DNA of 64,000 nucleotides from Streptomyces violaceoruber (lineage in GTDB: Bacteria; Actinomycetota; Actinomycetes; Streptomycetales; Streptomycetaceae): NCBI GenBank assembly GCA_000720805.1, contig JODI01000004.1, positions 62,001 to 126,000 on the forward strand, read 5' to 3'. This document shows positions 15,820 to 22,880 of the stretch, piece by piece. Made by a program: the position numbers and the translations under genes. Position 1 is the first letter of the stretch; each line of letters opens with the position of its first letter. The notes below the pieces were generated by a model. It did no database searches. It had not been told where the DNA came from and saw only the letters and a program-made list of their open reading frames with translations.

Positions 15820-16386
15820 GTGCCGCACCACACTTCTCGCTACCTCGCCGAAGGCCCACGTGTGGGCATACGTCACTTCACCTACGAGGACGGTGCCGAG
15901 TTCACCGCCCGTGCCCGGGAGAGCAAGCAACTGCACCAGCCGTGGCTGTTTCCGCCGGACAGCGCCGGTGCCTACGCCGCGTATGCGGGGCGGCTGATCG
16001 AGGACCCGTCCAAAGCCGGGTTCCTGGTGTGCGAGAAGGCCCCGGACAGCGGCGAGGACGGGGCCGTCGCCGGCTACATCAACATCAACAACATCGTCCG
16101 GGGCGGCTTCCAGTGCGGGGCGCTCGGCTACGGCGCCTTCGCGCACGCCGCCGGGCGCGGACTGATGCGCGAGGGGCTCGACCTTGTGGTCCGGTACGCG
16201 TTCGGACCGATGCGGCTGCACCGGCTGGAGATCAACGTGCAGCCCGCCAACGCCGCGTCCATCGCGCTCGCCCGCGCCTGCGGGTTCCGCCTGGAGGGCT
16301 TCTCCCCGAACATGATCTTCATCGACGGCGCCTGGCGCGACCACGAGCGCTGGGCGCTCACCGCCGAGATGCGGGCTTCCGGTTGA
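15820..16386 (+). CDS. RimJ/RimL-type GNAT N-acetyltransferase
   Basis: 188-residue acetyltransferase similar to the RimJ/RimL ribosomal-protein N-terminal acetylating group (target unproven). Characteristic segments are the opening LR-type GIRHFTYEDGAEF, GALGYGAFAHAAGRGLMREGL (acetyl-CoA loop with unusual A-A-G-R-G) and the C-terminal NAASIALARACGFRLEGF. The GTG at 15820 lacks a ribosome site; a TAGGGT hexamer at 15808-15813 suggests a leaderless transcript. The 3' end overlaps the convergent DUF6204 gene by 29 bases. Confidence 0.88.
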   Translation: MPHHTSRYLAEGPRVGIRHFTYEDGAEFTARARESKQLHQPWLFPPDSAGAYAAYAGRLIEDPSKAGFLVCEKAPDSGEDGAVAGYININNIVRGGFQCGALGYGAFAHAAGRGLMREGLDLVVRYAFGPMRLHRLEINVQPANAASIALARACGFRLEGFSPNMIFIDGAWRDHERWALTAEMRASG

Positions 16387-16705
16387 TCTTCATCGTGTCC
16401 AGGTCCGTCACGGTCGACTTCAGGTCGCGGAAGCCGTAGCCGAGGGCCCGGAGCGTCGTCTCCGCCCGGTCCTCCGCGATCGCCGCCGCCATCTCGTCAC
16501 CGTCCGCCGCGTCCGACACCACCACGTACCGCATCGAGAAGTGCTTCAGCGGCGCCGGCTCGTACGACAGCGACCCCTCCTCGGTGAACCGCATGCTCGT
16601 CATCCCGTGTTCCGGTGCCTCGGCGAGCAGCCGGGTGCGCGCCTCGTCGGTCAGCGCGTCCCACGTGCCCCGGACGATCACCCGGTAGGTGTGCTGCTCG
16701 TTCAC
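16358..16705 (-). CDS. DUF6204 family protein
   Basis: 115-residue actinobacterial protein of unknown function; the sequence matches my memory of the DUF6204 family (YRVIVRGTWDALTDEAR opening, GMTSMRFTEEGSLSYEPA, and a TLRALGYGFRDLKS tail). It looks like a small alpha/beta-sandwich protein, perhaps a ferredoxin-like fold. The GTG start at 16705 has GGAG about eight bases upstream. It converges on the acetyltransferase, overlapping 29 bases. No catalytic motif can be named. Confidence 0.8.
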   Translation of the reverse strand: MNEQHTYRVIVRGTWDALTDEARTRLLAEAPEHGMTSMRFTEEGSLSYEPAPLKHFSMRYVVVSDAADGDEMAAAIAEDRAETTLRALGYGFRDLKSTVTDLDTMKINRKPASRR

Positions 16706-16775
16706 TGCCGCTCCTTCGCATCCGCCGTCGAAGGCCCGACTCTACGTCGGCGCGGCCGAACCACAGGCGGAATCC

Positions 16776-17126
16776 TCACGCCCCGCCGCGGTCCGCGTAC
16801 TCGTACACCGCTCCGTCCGGGTGCATCGCGATCAGGTTGCGGCCCGCCGGGGTGGCGACCGGTCCCGCGATGACGCGGGCGCCCAGTTCCGTGAGGACCC
16901 GGCCGGTTTCCTCGACGTCCTTGACGGCGATCGTCGCGGCGACCTTGCGCAGCACCTCCAGCTCGGCCTCGGGCCCGCTCATCAGCAGGAAGCAGCCGAC
17001 CGCGGCGACCTGGACGCCGCCGCGCTCGAAGCGGAGGGCCCGGCCGCCCGCGAGGCGCTCGTAGAAGGGGACCGCGGTCTCCAGGTCGTCGACGCAGACG
17101 CGCAGCGTGGCTCCCAGAATGTCCAT
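16776..17126 (-). CDS. VOC family (glyoxalase/bleomycin-resistance fold) protein
   Basis: 116-residue member of the vicinal oxygen chelate fold: two beta-alpha-beta-beta-beta halves, with LRVCVDDLETAVPFYERLAGG in the first and VKDVEETGRVLTELGARV in the second. The C-terminal metal-ligand Glu appears in HPDGAVYEY, while the first usual His/Gln ligand is not clear. It could be a resistance or dioxygenase-like protein; substrate unknown. The ATG follows a TAGGCT hexamer by only three bases (17130-17137 region) and lacks a ribosome site, pointing to a leaderless transcript. Confidence 0.8.
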   Translation of the reverse strand: MDILGATLRVCVDDLETAVPFYERLAGGRALRFERGGVQVAAVGCFLLMSGPEAELEVLRKVAATIAVKDVEETGRVLTELGARVIAGPVATPAGRNLIAMHPDGAVYEYADRGGA

Positions 17127-17227
17127 ACGACGAGCCTAGTTGGAGCGGCCCGGGCAGTGAGATCGTTTCACGTGATCCCCACGGTGTCCCCTGCCCGGCC
17201 ACCGGGCCCGGAGCCCGTGGCCCGAGC

Positions 17228-17252
17228 GTTACGCGCCGGTCGGGAGGGGTAC
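17228..17252 (+). promoter_or_regulatory. Candidate SigB-type promoter before the holin-fold gene
   Basis: GTTA at 17228-17231, 15-base spacer, GGGTAC at 17247-17252, ten bases before the ATG at 17262. The published Streptomyces SigB consensus is GNNT-N14/16-GGGTAC/T; the -35 here is one base off (GTTA for GNNT). Confidence 0.5.
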
Positions 17253-17261
17253 CCGGCGGGC

Positions 17262-17756
17262 ATGGACCGCTTGGATCACCTGGAGCATCTCGACAAGCAC
17301 CTGGTCGACGAGCTGGCGCAGGTCGCGCGGGAGACCATCCGCGACGAACTGCGCGAGCAGACGCGCAAGCAACGCCGTACGGCCATGCTGTACGCCGCGT
17401 CCGGCGCCACCGCCCTGTACGCGGGCGCGGCCGTCGCGCTGGCCCTGGGGCTGGCGCTCGCCATCGGGCTGCCGGACTGGGCCGCCGCGCTGATCACCGC
17501 GGTGATCCTGGCCGCGGTGGCCTACGCGCTGCGCAGCGCCGCCCATCCCGCCGGGTCCCGGCCGACCCCGGGCCGCGCGGCGGAATCCGCCGCGGAGCGG
17601 GACCGCGCCCATGGCGGCACCGCACCCGCCGGCCCGTCCGGTGGCCTGGGCGACGCGCCCGTCCCGCCGATGCCGACCGCCCCGCCCGGCACGGGCGGCG
17701 GCCCCGGCACGGCAGGCGGTGACGGGATCGACCCCGAGCCGCACCACCGGGCGTGA
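17262..17756 (+). CDS. Small membrane protein of the phage-holin-like superfamily (Act holin III)
   Basis: 164-residue membrane protein. The N-terminal 45 residues are charged and helical (ELAQVARETIRDELREQTRKQRR). Two hydrophobic helices follow (about 47-72, ALYAGAAVALALGLALAIGL, and 75-97, AALITAVILAAVAYAL), then a flexible Pro/Gly tail. This arrangement fits the actinobacterial phage-holin-family proteins often annotated next to stress genes; there is no phage context here. A SigB-type promoter motif lies directly upstream and the SDR gene follows six bases after the stop, so the two probably form a stress-induced operon. Confidence 0.8.
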   Translation: MDRLDHLEHLDKHLVDELAQVARETIRDELREQTRKQRRTAMLYAASGATALYAGAAVALALGLALAIGLPDWAAALITAVILAAVAYALRSAAHPAGSRPTPGRAAESAAERDRAHGGTAPAGPSGGLGDAPVPPMPTAPPGTGGGPGTAGGDGIDPEPHHRA

Positions 17757-17762
17757 TGCGCG

Positions 17763-18836
17763 GTGCGAGTGTTCCGTAAGGGGCCCCACGAGAAGGTCGC
17801 GAGGGGCCACCGGAAGCACGGCGCGACCGTCGTGGTGACCGGCGCCAGCGGTGGTGTGGGCCGGGCCGCGGCGGTGGCCTTCGCCGCCCGGGGCGCCAGG
17901 GTCGCCCTGCTGGCCCGCGGCCGCGAGGGGCTGGCCGCCGCGGCGGACGAGGTGCAGCGCTCCGGTGGCGAGGCCCTCGTCGTCACCGTGGACATGGCCG
18001 ACGCCAAGGCGGTCGAGGACGCGGCCCAGAAGGTAGTCGACGCGTTCGGACCCATCGACGTCTGGGTCAACAACGCCTTCAGCGGGGTCTTCGCCCCGTT
18101 CACGGAGGTCACCCCGGACGAGTTCCGGCGGGTGACCGAAGTGACGTACCTCGGTTATGTGTTCGGCACCCGGGCCGCGCTGCGGCACATGCTGCCGCGC
18201 GACCGGGGCACGATCGTGCAGGTCGGTTCGGCGCTCGCCTACCGCGGGATCCCGCTGCAGTCGGCGTACTGCGGCGCCAAGCACGCGATCCAGGGCTTCA
18301 ACGAGTCCCTGCGCTGCGAGCTGCTGCACGAGCACAGCAAGGTGCGTACGACGATGGTGCAGATGCCGGGGCTCAACACCCCGCAGTTCGACTGGGTGTT
18401 GAACCGGATGCCGGGGCGGCCCAGGCCGGTCGCGCCCGTCTACCAGCCCGAGGTCGCGGCCCGCGCGATCGTGCACGCGGCCTTCCACGCGCGGCGGCGC
18501 GAGTACTGGGTCGGCGGGTCGACGGTGGCCACGCTGCTCGCCAACGCGGTCGCACCGGGCGTCCTCGACCGCTATCTCGCGCGGACCGCCTTCGAGTCGC
18601 AGCAGGACCAGCACGGCGACGGGGAGTACGCGGGTCCCGGCAACCTCTGGACCCCGGCCGACGGTCCGCACGGGCGGGACTTCGGAGCGCACGGCCGCTT
18701 CGACGACGAGGCCGTGCCGGACAGCCCGCAGGACTGGGTGTCCCGGAACCGTGGACGCATGGGAGCGGGACTGGTGGCGGCCGGCGGGCTGGGTGCCGTG
18801 GTGACCGCCGGGATGCGCCGTCGCGGCCGGAGCTGA
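17763..18836 (+). CDS. SDR family NAD(P)-dependent oxidoreductase with C-terminal extension
   Basis: 357-residue short-chain dehydrogenase. Cofactor motif TGASGGVG at 26-33, NNAF (usually NNAG) near residue 103, catalytic Y169-x3-K173 in YCGAKHA preceded by a Ser in VGSALAYRG. Beyond the usual ~250-residue core is a 100-residue tail ending in a hydrophobic GAGLVAAGGLGAVVTAG segment and RRRGRS, which could anchor it to the membrane. The GTG start at 17763 is six bases after the holin-fold gene. Proteins of this length and tail are common in actinomycetes, with unknown substrates. Confidence 0.9.
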   Translation: MRVFRKGPHEKVARGHRKHGATVVVTGASGGVGRAAAVAFAARGARVALLARGREGLAAAADEVQRSGGEALVVTVDMADAKAVEDAAQKVVDAFGPIDVWVNNAFSGVFAPFTEVTPDEFRRVTEVTYLGYVFGTRAALRHMLPRDRGTIVQVGSALAYRGIPLQSAYCGAKHAIQGFNESLRCELLHEHSKVRTTMVQMPGLNTPQFDWVLNRMPGRPRPVAPVYQPEVAARAIVHAAFHARRREYWVGGSTVATLLANAVAPGVLDRYLARTAFESQQDQHGDGEYAGPGNLWTPADGPHGRDFGAHGRFDDEAVPDSPQDWVSRNRGRMGAGLVAAGGLGAVVTAGMRRRGRS

Positions 18837-18913
18837 CTGAGCACCCGGGACAGGACACGGAACGGTGCCGGGACAGAACACGGAACGGTGTCGGTCGAGG
18901 TCGGTCGAGCCGT

Positions 18914-20005
18914 TCACGCCACCCGGTACTGCTCCACCTCCTCGGTCCGCAGCGTCAGCCCGTGGCCGATACCGCAGACGGGACGGACCTCTCCGCCCGT
19001 GGGATCCAGCGCGCCGTCGAAGAACATGTCCTCGATGCGGACGTGGTCGTGGAACCACTCCAGGTGGCGGATGTTGGGCAGGGACGCGGCCGCCGCCGCG
19101 TGGGCGTGCGGGGCGCAGTGGGCCGAGACCTCCAGGCCGTGGGCCTGGGCCAGGGCGGCCGCGCGCAGGAACTCGGTGAGGCCGCCGCAGCGCGTCGCGT
19201 CGATCTGGAGGCAGTCGACCGCGCCGGCCGTGATCATGCGGGCGAAGTACGGCAGGTCGTACCCGTACTCCCCGGCCGTCACGTCGCACACCACCGCGTC
19301 CCGCACCAGCCGCAGCCCGGTCAGGTCGTCCGAGGACACCGGCTCCTCGAACCAGCCGACGCCGTGCTCGGCGAGCGCGTGCCCGACCCGGACCGCCTGT
19401 TTGCGGGTGTAGGCCCCGTTGGCGTCGACGTACAACTCCGCGTCCACGCCGATGACATGGCGGGCCGCGCGGACCCGGGCCAGATCGCGGGTGACCGCGC
19501 GGCCCCAGCCCTCCCCGATCTTGATCTTGACGCGGGGGATGTGCTGCCCGTGCACCCAGCCGTTGAGCTGGGCCGCCAGATGCGTGTCGTGGTACGTCGT
19601 GAAGCCGCCGCTGCCGTACACCGGCACGGTCTCGTGGGCGACGCCCAGGAGACGGGCCAGGGGGAGTTCGAGCAGCCGGGCCTTGAGGTCCCACAGGGCG
19701 ATGTCGAGGGCCGAGATAGCCGCGGCCGCGATGCCGGGGCGGCCCGTGTTGCGGACCGAGCGGCACATCGCGTCGTGCAGCGCGGGGATGTCCAGTGCGC
19801 TGCGGCCCTCGACGAGCGGGGAAAGCTGTTCGTGCAGGAAGTCGCCGACCGCCGCCGGACCGTAGGTCCAGCCCGTGCCGTTCGCGTCGCCCGCGCTCAC
19901 CTCGGCGATCACCATGGTCGTGGAGTCCCAGGACAGCGTGCCGTCGGCCTCGGGGGCGTCGGTGGGCACCGTGTACACGGACACGACGGGTCGGTGGAGC
20001 TTCAT
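18914..20005 (-). CDS. Enolase-superfamily enzyme (mandelate racemase/muconate lactonizing type)
   Basis: 363-residue member of the enolase superfamily, which abstracts a proton alpha to a carboxylate using Mg2+. Capping domain residues 1-120, then a barrel with the catalytic lysine motif VKIKIG (~165), metal ligands D (LYVDANGAY), E (WFEEPV) and E (TAGEYGYD), and the general-base region (SAHCAPHAH). A second base is therefore likely, consistent with a dipeptide epimerase, sugar-acid dehydratase or racemase; the true reaction cannot be read. It lies 16 bases after the F420-dependent oxidoreductase gene on the same strand and probably shares its promoter. Confidence 0.88.
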   Translation of the reverse strand: MKLHRPVVSVYTVPTDAPEADGTLSWDSTTMVIAEVSAGDANGTGWTYGPAAVGDFLHEQLSPLVEGRSALDIPALHDAMCRSVRNTGRPGIAAAAISALDIALWDLKARLLELPLARLLGVAHETVPVYGSGGFTTYHDTHLAAQLNGWVHGQHIPRVKIKIGEGWGRAVTRDLARVRAARHVIGVDAELYVDANGAYTRKQAVRVGHALAEHGVGWFEEPVSSDDLTGLRLVRDAVVCDVTAGEYGYDLPYFARMITAGAVDCLQIDATRCGGLTEFLRAAALAQAHGLEVSAHCAPHAHAAAAASLPNIRHLEWFHDHVRIEDMFFDGALDPTGGEVRPVCGIGHGLTLRTEEVEQYRVA

Positions 20006-20021
20006 CGCCTGCTCCCCACCC

Positions 20022-20984
20022 TCAGCCGGCCTGCTGGAGCTGCGGCAGCACCTTCGTACGGTAGAAGTCGAAGAAGCCGCGCAGGTCGGGGCCGATCTGG
20101 TTGACGTAGACCATGTCGAAGCCCGCGTCGGCGAACTGCTTCAGCTGGGCCACGTGCTCGTCCACGTCGTCGCCGCACACCCGGTTCTGGCGGACCATGT
20201 CCTCGGTGACCAGGGTCTGCGCCTGCTCGAAGTGCTTGGGGGAGGGCAGCACCTGGCCCAGCTCGCCGGGCAGCTGTTCGTTCGCCCAGAGCCGGTGCAC
20301 GGTCCGTACGGCCTCGTCCTTGTCGGTGCCGTAGCAGACCTTCGTGCCGCCGCTGACGAGTTTTCCGCCACCGCCGCCCTTGCGGTACTGCTCCACCATC
20401 GCCGCGTCCGGCTCGATGGTGACGTAGCCGTCGGCGACCCGTGAGGCAAGCTGGGTGGCCGCGGGGCCGAAACCGGAGATGTCGATCGGGACGGGCTCGT
20501 CCGGGACGGTGTACAGGCGGGCGTTCTCCACCGTGTAGTGCGTGCCGTGGTGGTTGACCTCCTCGCCGGTGAACAGCCGCCGCATGACCTGGACGGACTC
20601 CTCCAGCATCTCCAGGCGGACGTGCGCGGGCGGCCAGGGGTCGCCGAGGATGTGTTCGTTGAGGGCCTCGCCGGTGCCGACGCCGAGCCGGAAGCGGCCG
20701 TTCGTCATCACCGCGCTGGTCGCCGCGGCCTGCGCCACCACCGCCGGATGGATCCGGACCGTCGGGCAGGTCACCGCCGTCTCGATCGGCAGGGACACCG
20801 CCTCGGAGAGGGCGCCGATCACCGACCAGACGAACGGGCTCTGGCCCTGCGCGTCGTTCCACGGGTGGTAGTGGTCGGAGATCCACAGGGCCGTGAATCC
20901 GGCCTGCTCGGCCATCCGCGCCTGCTCGATGAGCTCCGCGGGACCGTACTGCTCGCACGAGAGGAAATAGCCGTACTCGGGCAT
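20022..20984 (-). CDS. LLM-class F420-dependent oxidoreductase (TIGR03557-like)
   Basis: 320-residue flavin/F420-dependent oxidoreductase of the luciferase-like fold, close to the group that includes F420-dependent glucose-6-phosphate dehydrogenase. The barrel starts YGYFLSCEQYGPAELIEQA; WISDHYHPWNDAQGQSPFVW is the signature region contacting F420, and GRFRLGVGTGEALNEHI the phosphate-binding loop. The ATG at 20984 is preceded by GGAGG about 14 bases upstream and a SigB-type promoter at 21030-21053. With the downstream enolase-superfamily gene it forms a probable two-gene redox operon under stress control. Confidence 0.92.
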   Translation of the reverse strand: MPEYGYFLSCEQYGPAELIEQARMAEQAGFTALWISDHYHPWNDAQGQSPFVWSVIGALSEAVSLPIETAVTCPTVRIHPAVVAQAAATSAVMTNGRFRLGVGTGEALNEHILGDPWPPAHVRLEMLEESVQVMRRLFTGEEVNHHGTHYTVENARLYTVPDEPVPIDISGFGPAATQLASRVADGYVTIEPDAAMVEQYRKGGGGGKLVSGGTKVCYGTDKDEAVRTVHRLWANEQLPGELGQVLPSPKHFEQAQTLVTEDMVRQNRVCGDDVDEHVAQLKQFADAGFDMVYVNQIGPDLRGFFDFYRTKVLPQLQQAG

Positions 20985-21029
20985 GGGGGGTGTGCCTCCA
21001 CGAGGTGGACGGGTGGTTCGCCGTCCCGA

Positions 21030-21053
21030 GTACCCGGCGCCGGTGGCGGAAAC
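21030..21053 (-). promoter_or_regulatory. SigB-type promoter of the F420-oxidoreductase operon
   Basis: Reading the minus strand: GTTT (21053-21050), 14-base spacer, GGGTAC (21035-21030). This is an exact match to GNNT-N14/16-GGGTAC, placing the transcript start about 35-40 bases before the oxidoreductase ATG. Confidence 0.7.
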
Positions 21054-21146
21054 CGGGCGGGCGCGGCTACCGGGCACACGTTTGGGTGTCCTGACCAGGG
21101 GGACGCGGAAGGCTGCCGAGGTACGCGACAGCCCCGGAGGCGAACC

Positions 21147-22880
21147 GTGAGTCGACCCCGCATTGTGATCGTCGGTGCCGGCTTCGCCGGATACCGGACG
21201 GCCCGAGAACTGTCCCGGATGTCCCGCGGCAAGGCCGACGTCACCCTGCTGAACCCCACCGACTACTTCCTGTATCTGCCCCTGCTGCCCCAGGTCGCCT
21301 CCGGGATCCTGGAGCCGCGCCGCGTCACCGTCTCCCTCTCGGACACGCTGCCGCACGTCCGCCTGGTGCTCGGCGAGGCCGACGGCGTCGACCTGGACGA
21401 ACGGACCGTGCGGTACACCGACCCCGAGGGCGGCGAGGGCACCCTGCCGTACGACCGGCTCGTGCTCGCCGTCGGCAGCGTCAACAAGCTGCTGCCGATC
21501 CCCGGGGTCGCCGAGCACGCCCACGGTTTCCGCGGCCTGCCCGAGGCGCTGTACCTGCGGGACCACGTCACCCGGCAGGTGGAGCTCGCCGCCGCGTCGG
21601 ACGACCCGGAGAGCTGCGCCGCCCGCACCACCTTCGTGGTGGTCGGCGCCGGCTACACCGGCACCGAGGTCGCCGCACAGGGACAGCTGTACACCCGGGC
21701 GCAGGTGCGCAAGCACCCCCTCAGGCACGGCGTACGGCCCCGCTGGCTGCTCCTCGACGTGGCGCCCCGTGTCCTGCCCGAGCTGGACGAGCACCTGTCC
21801 CGCACCGCCGACCGCACCCTGCGGGAGCGGGGCGTGGAGGTGCGCATGGGAACCTCCGTGAAGGAGGCCACGCCGAGCGGGGTGCTGCTCACCGACGGTG
21901 AGTTCGTCGAGACGCGGACCCTGGTGTGGTGTGTCGGCGTACGGCCCGATCCGCTCGTGGAGAGCACCGGAGCGCCGCTGGAGCGCGGGCGCCTGATCGT
22001 CGACCCCTATCTGCAACTCCCGGGCCGTCCCGAGGTGTTCGCGTGCGGGGACGCGGCCGCCGTACCGGATCTGAACGAGCCCGGGACGTACACGCCGATG
22101 ACCGCGCAGCACGCCTGGCGGCACGGCAAGGTCGCCGCCCGCAACGTCGCGGCCTCGCTGGGCGTCGGCGAACGGCGTCCCTACCGGCACAAGGACCTCG
22201 GGTTCGTGGTCGACCTGGGCGGTGCGAAGGCCGCCGCCAACCCGCTCGGCATCCCCCTGTCCGGCCCGGCCGCCGGTGCGGTCACCCGCGGGTACCACCT
22301 CGCGGCGATGCCCGGCAACCGGGTCCGGGTCGCCGCGGACTGGCTGCTGGATTCCGTACTCCCGCGCCAGGCGGTCCAGTTGGGCCTCGTACGGTCCTGG
22401 TCGGTACCGCTGGACACGGCCTCGCCGGAGCTGGCCCGGGTGCCCGGGGGACCGGGCGGGGCCCGCGACGAGCAGGGCCCCCGCGGTCAGGAGGCGCGGC
22501 GGAAGACCACGGCGGCCCAGTCGGGGCCCGGAGCGGCCACCCCGGCCGACACGGAACCGGAGGGCTCCGGGAAGCCCCGCCCCGCCGACGGGAAGGACCA
22601 GCCGCGCCCCGAAGCCGCGAGTACCCGGCCCGGCGGTGAGCCCGCGAAGACCCGGCCCGGCGGTGAGCCTGCCAAGAACCAACCGGGCGGTGAGCCTGCC
22701 AAGAACCAACCGGACGGCGAACCCGCCAAGAACCAACCCGGCGGTGAGCCCGCCAAGAACCAACCCGGCGGCCAGCCCGCCAAGAACCAGCCACACGGTG
22801 AGCCCGACAAGAAGGCTCCCGGCCCCGTCAAGCGGACCGACGGCACCCCCGGCGTCACCCCCGCGGAAGGAGACTCATGA
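21147..22880 (+). CDS. Type II NADH dehydrogenase-like FAD oxidoreductase with repeat tail
   Basis: 577-residue protein. Residues 1 to ~430 are a pyridine-nucleotide-disulfide-type flavoprotein like NDH-2 (NADH:quinone oxidoreductase, peripheral membrane): FAD site G10-A-G-F-A-G15, YFLYLPLLPQVA, NAD site GAGYTG (~167), and VFACGDAAAVP near the second FAD motif. The GTG start at 21147 has GGAGG six bases upstream. The last ~140 residues are unrelated low-complexity sequence rich in Pro, Gly, Lys and Glu with seven 9-residue repeats, absent from ordinary NDH-2. The stop overlaps the transketolase ATG (ATGA), so the two are coupled. Confidence 0.9.
   Translation: MSRPRIVIVGAGFAGYRTARELSRMSRGKADVTLLNPTDYFLYLPLLPQVASGILEPRRVTVSLSDTLPHVRLVLGEADGVDLDERTVRYTDPEGGEGTLPYDRLVLAVGSVNKLLPIPGVAEHAHGFRGLPEALYLRDHVTRQVELAAASDDPESCAARTTFVVVGAGYTGTEVAAQGQLYTRAQVRKHPLRHGVRPRWLLLDVAPRVLPELDEHLSRTADRTLRERGVEVRMGTSVKEATPSGVLLTDGEFVETRTLVWCVGVRPDPLVESTGAPLERGRLIVDPYLQLPGRPEVFACGDAAAVPDLNEPGTYTPMTAQHAWRHGKVAARNVAASLGVGERRPYRHKDLGFVVDLGGAKAAANPLGIPLSGPAAGAVTRGYHLAAMPGNRVRVAADWLLDSVLPRQAVQLGLVRSWSVPLDTASPELARVPGGPGGARDEQGPRGQEARRKTTAAQSGPGAATPADTEPEGSGKPRPADGKDQPRPEAASTRPGGEPAKTRPGGEPAKNQPGGEPAKNQPDGEPAKNQPGGEPAKNQPGGQPAKNQPHGEPDKKAPGPVKRTDGTPGVTPAEGDS
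22623..22811 (+). repeat. Seven 27-bp repeats encoding a PGGEPAK tail
   Basis: Seven in-frame 27-base units encode (T/N)(R/Q)PGGEPAK with minor changes (NQPDGEPAK, NQPGGQPAK, NQPHGEPDK). The nucleotide copies are nearly identical in the centre of the array, which suggests recent slippage expansion. They form most of the tail of the NDH-2-like protein. Confidence 0.85.

Noticed and set aside
21078..21105. GTTT and GGGAC pair upstream of the NDH-2 gene as a SigB-type promoter
   Set aside because: The -10 would read GGGACG with a 16-base gap, two departures from the consensus; too weak to list.
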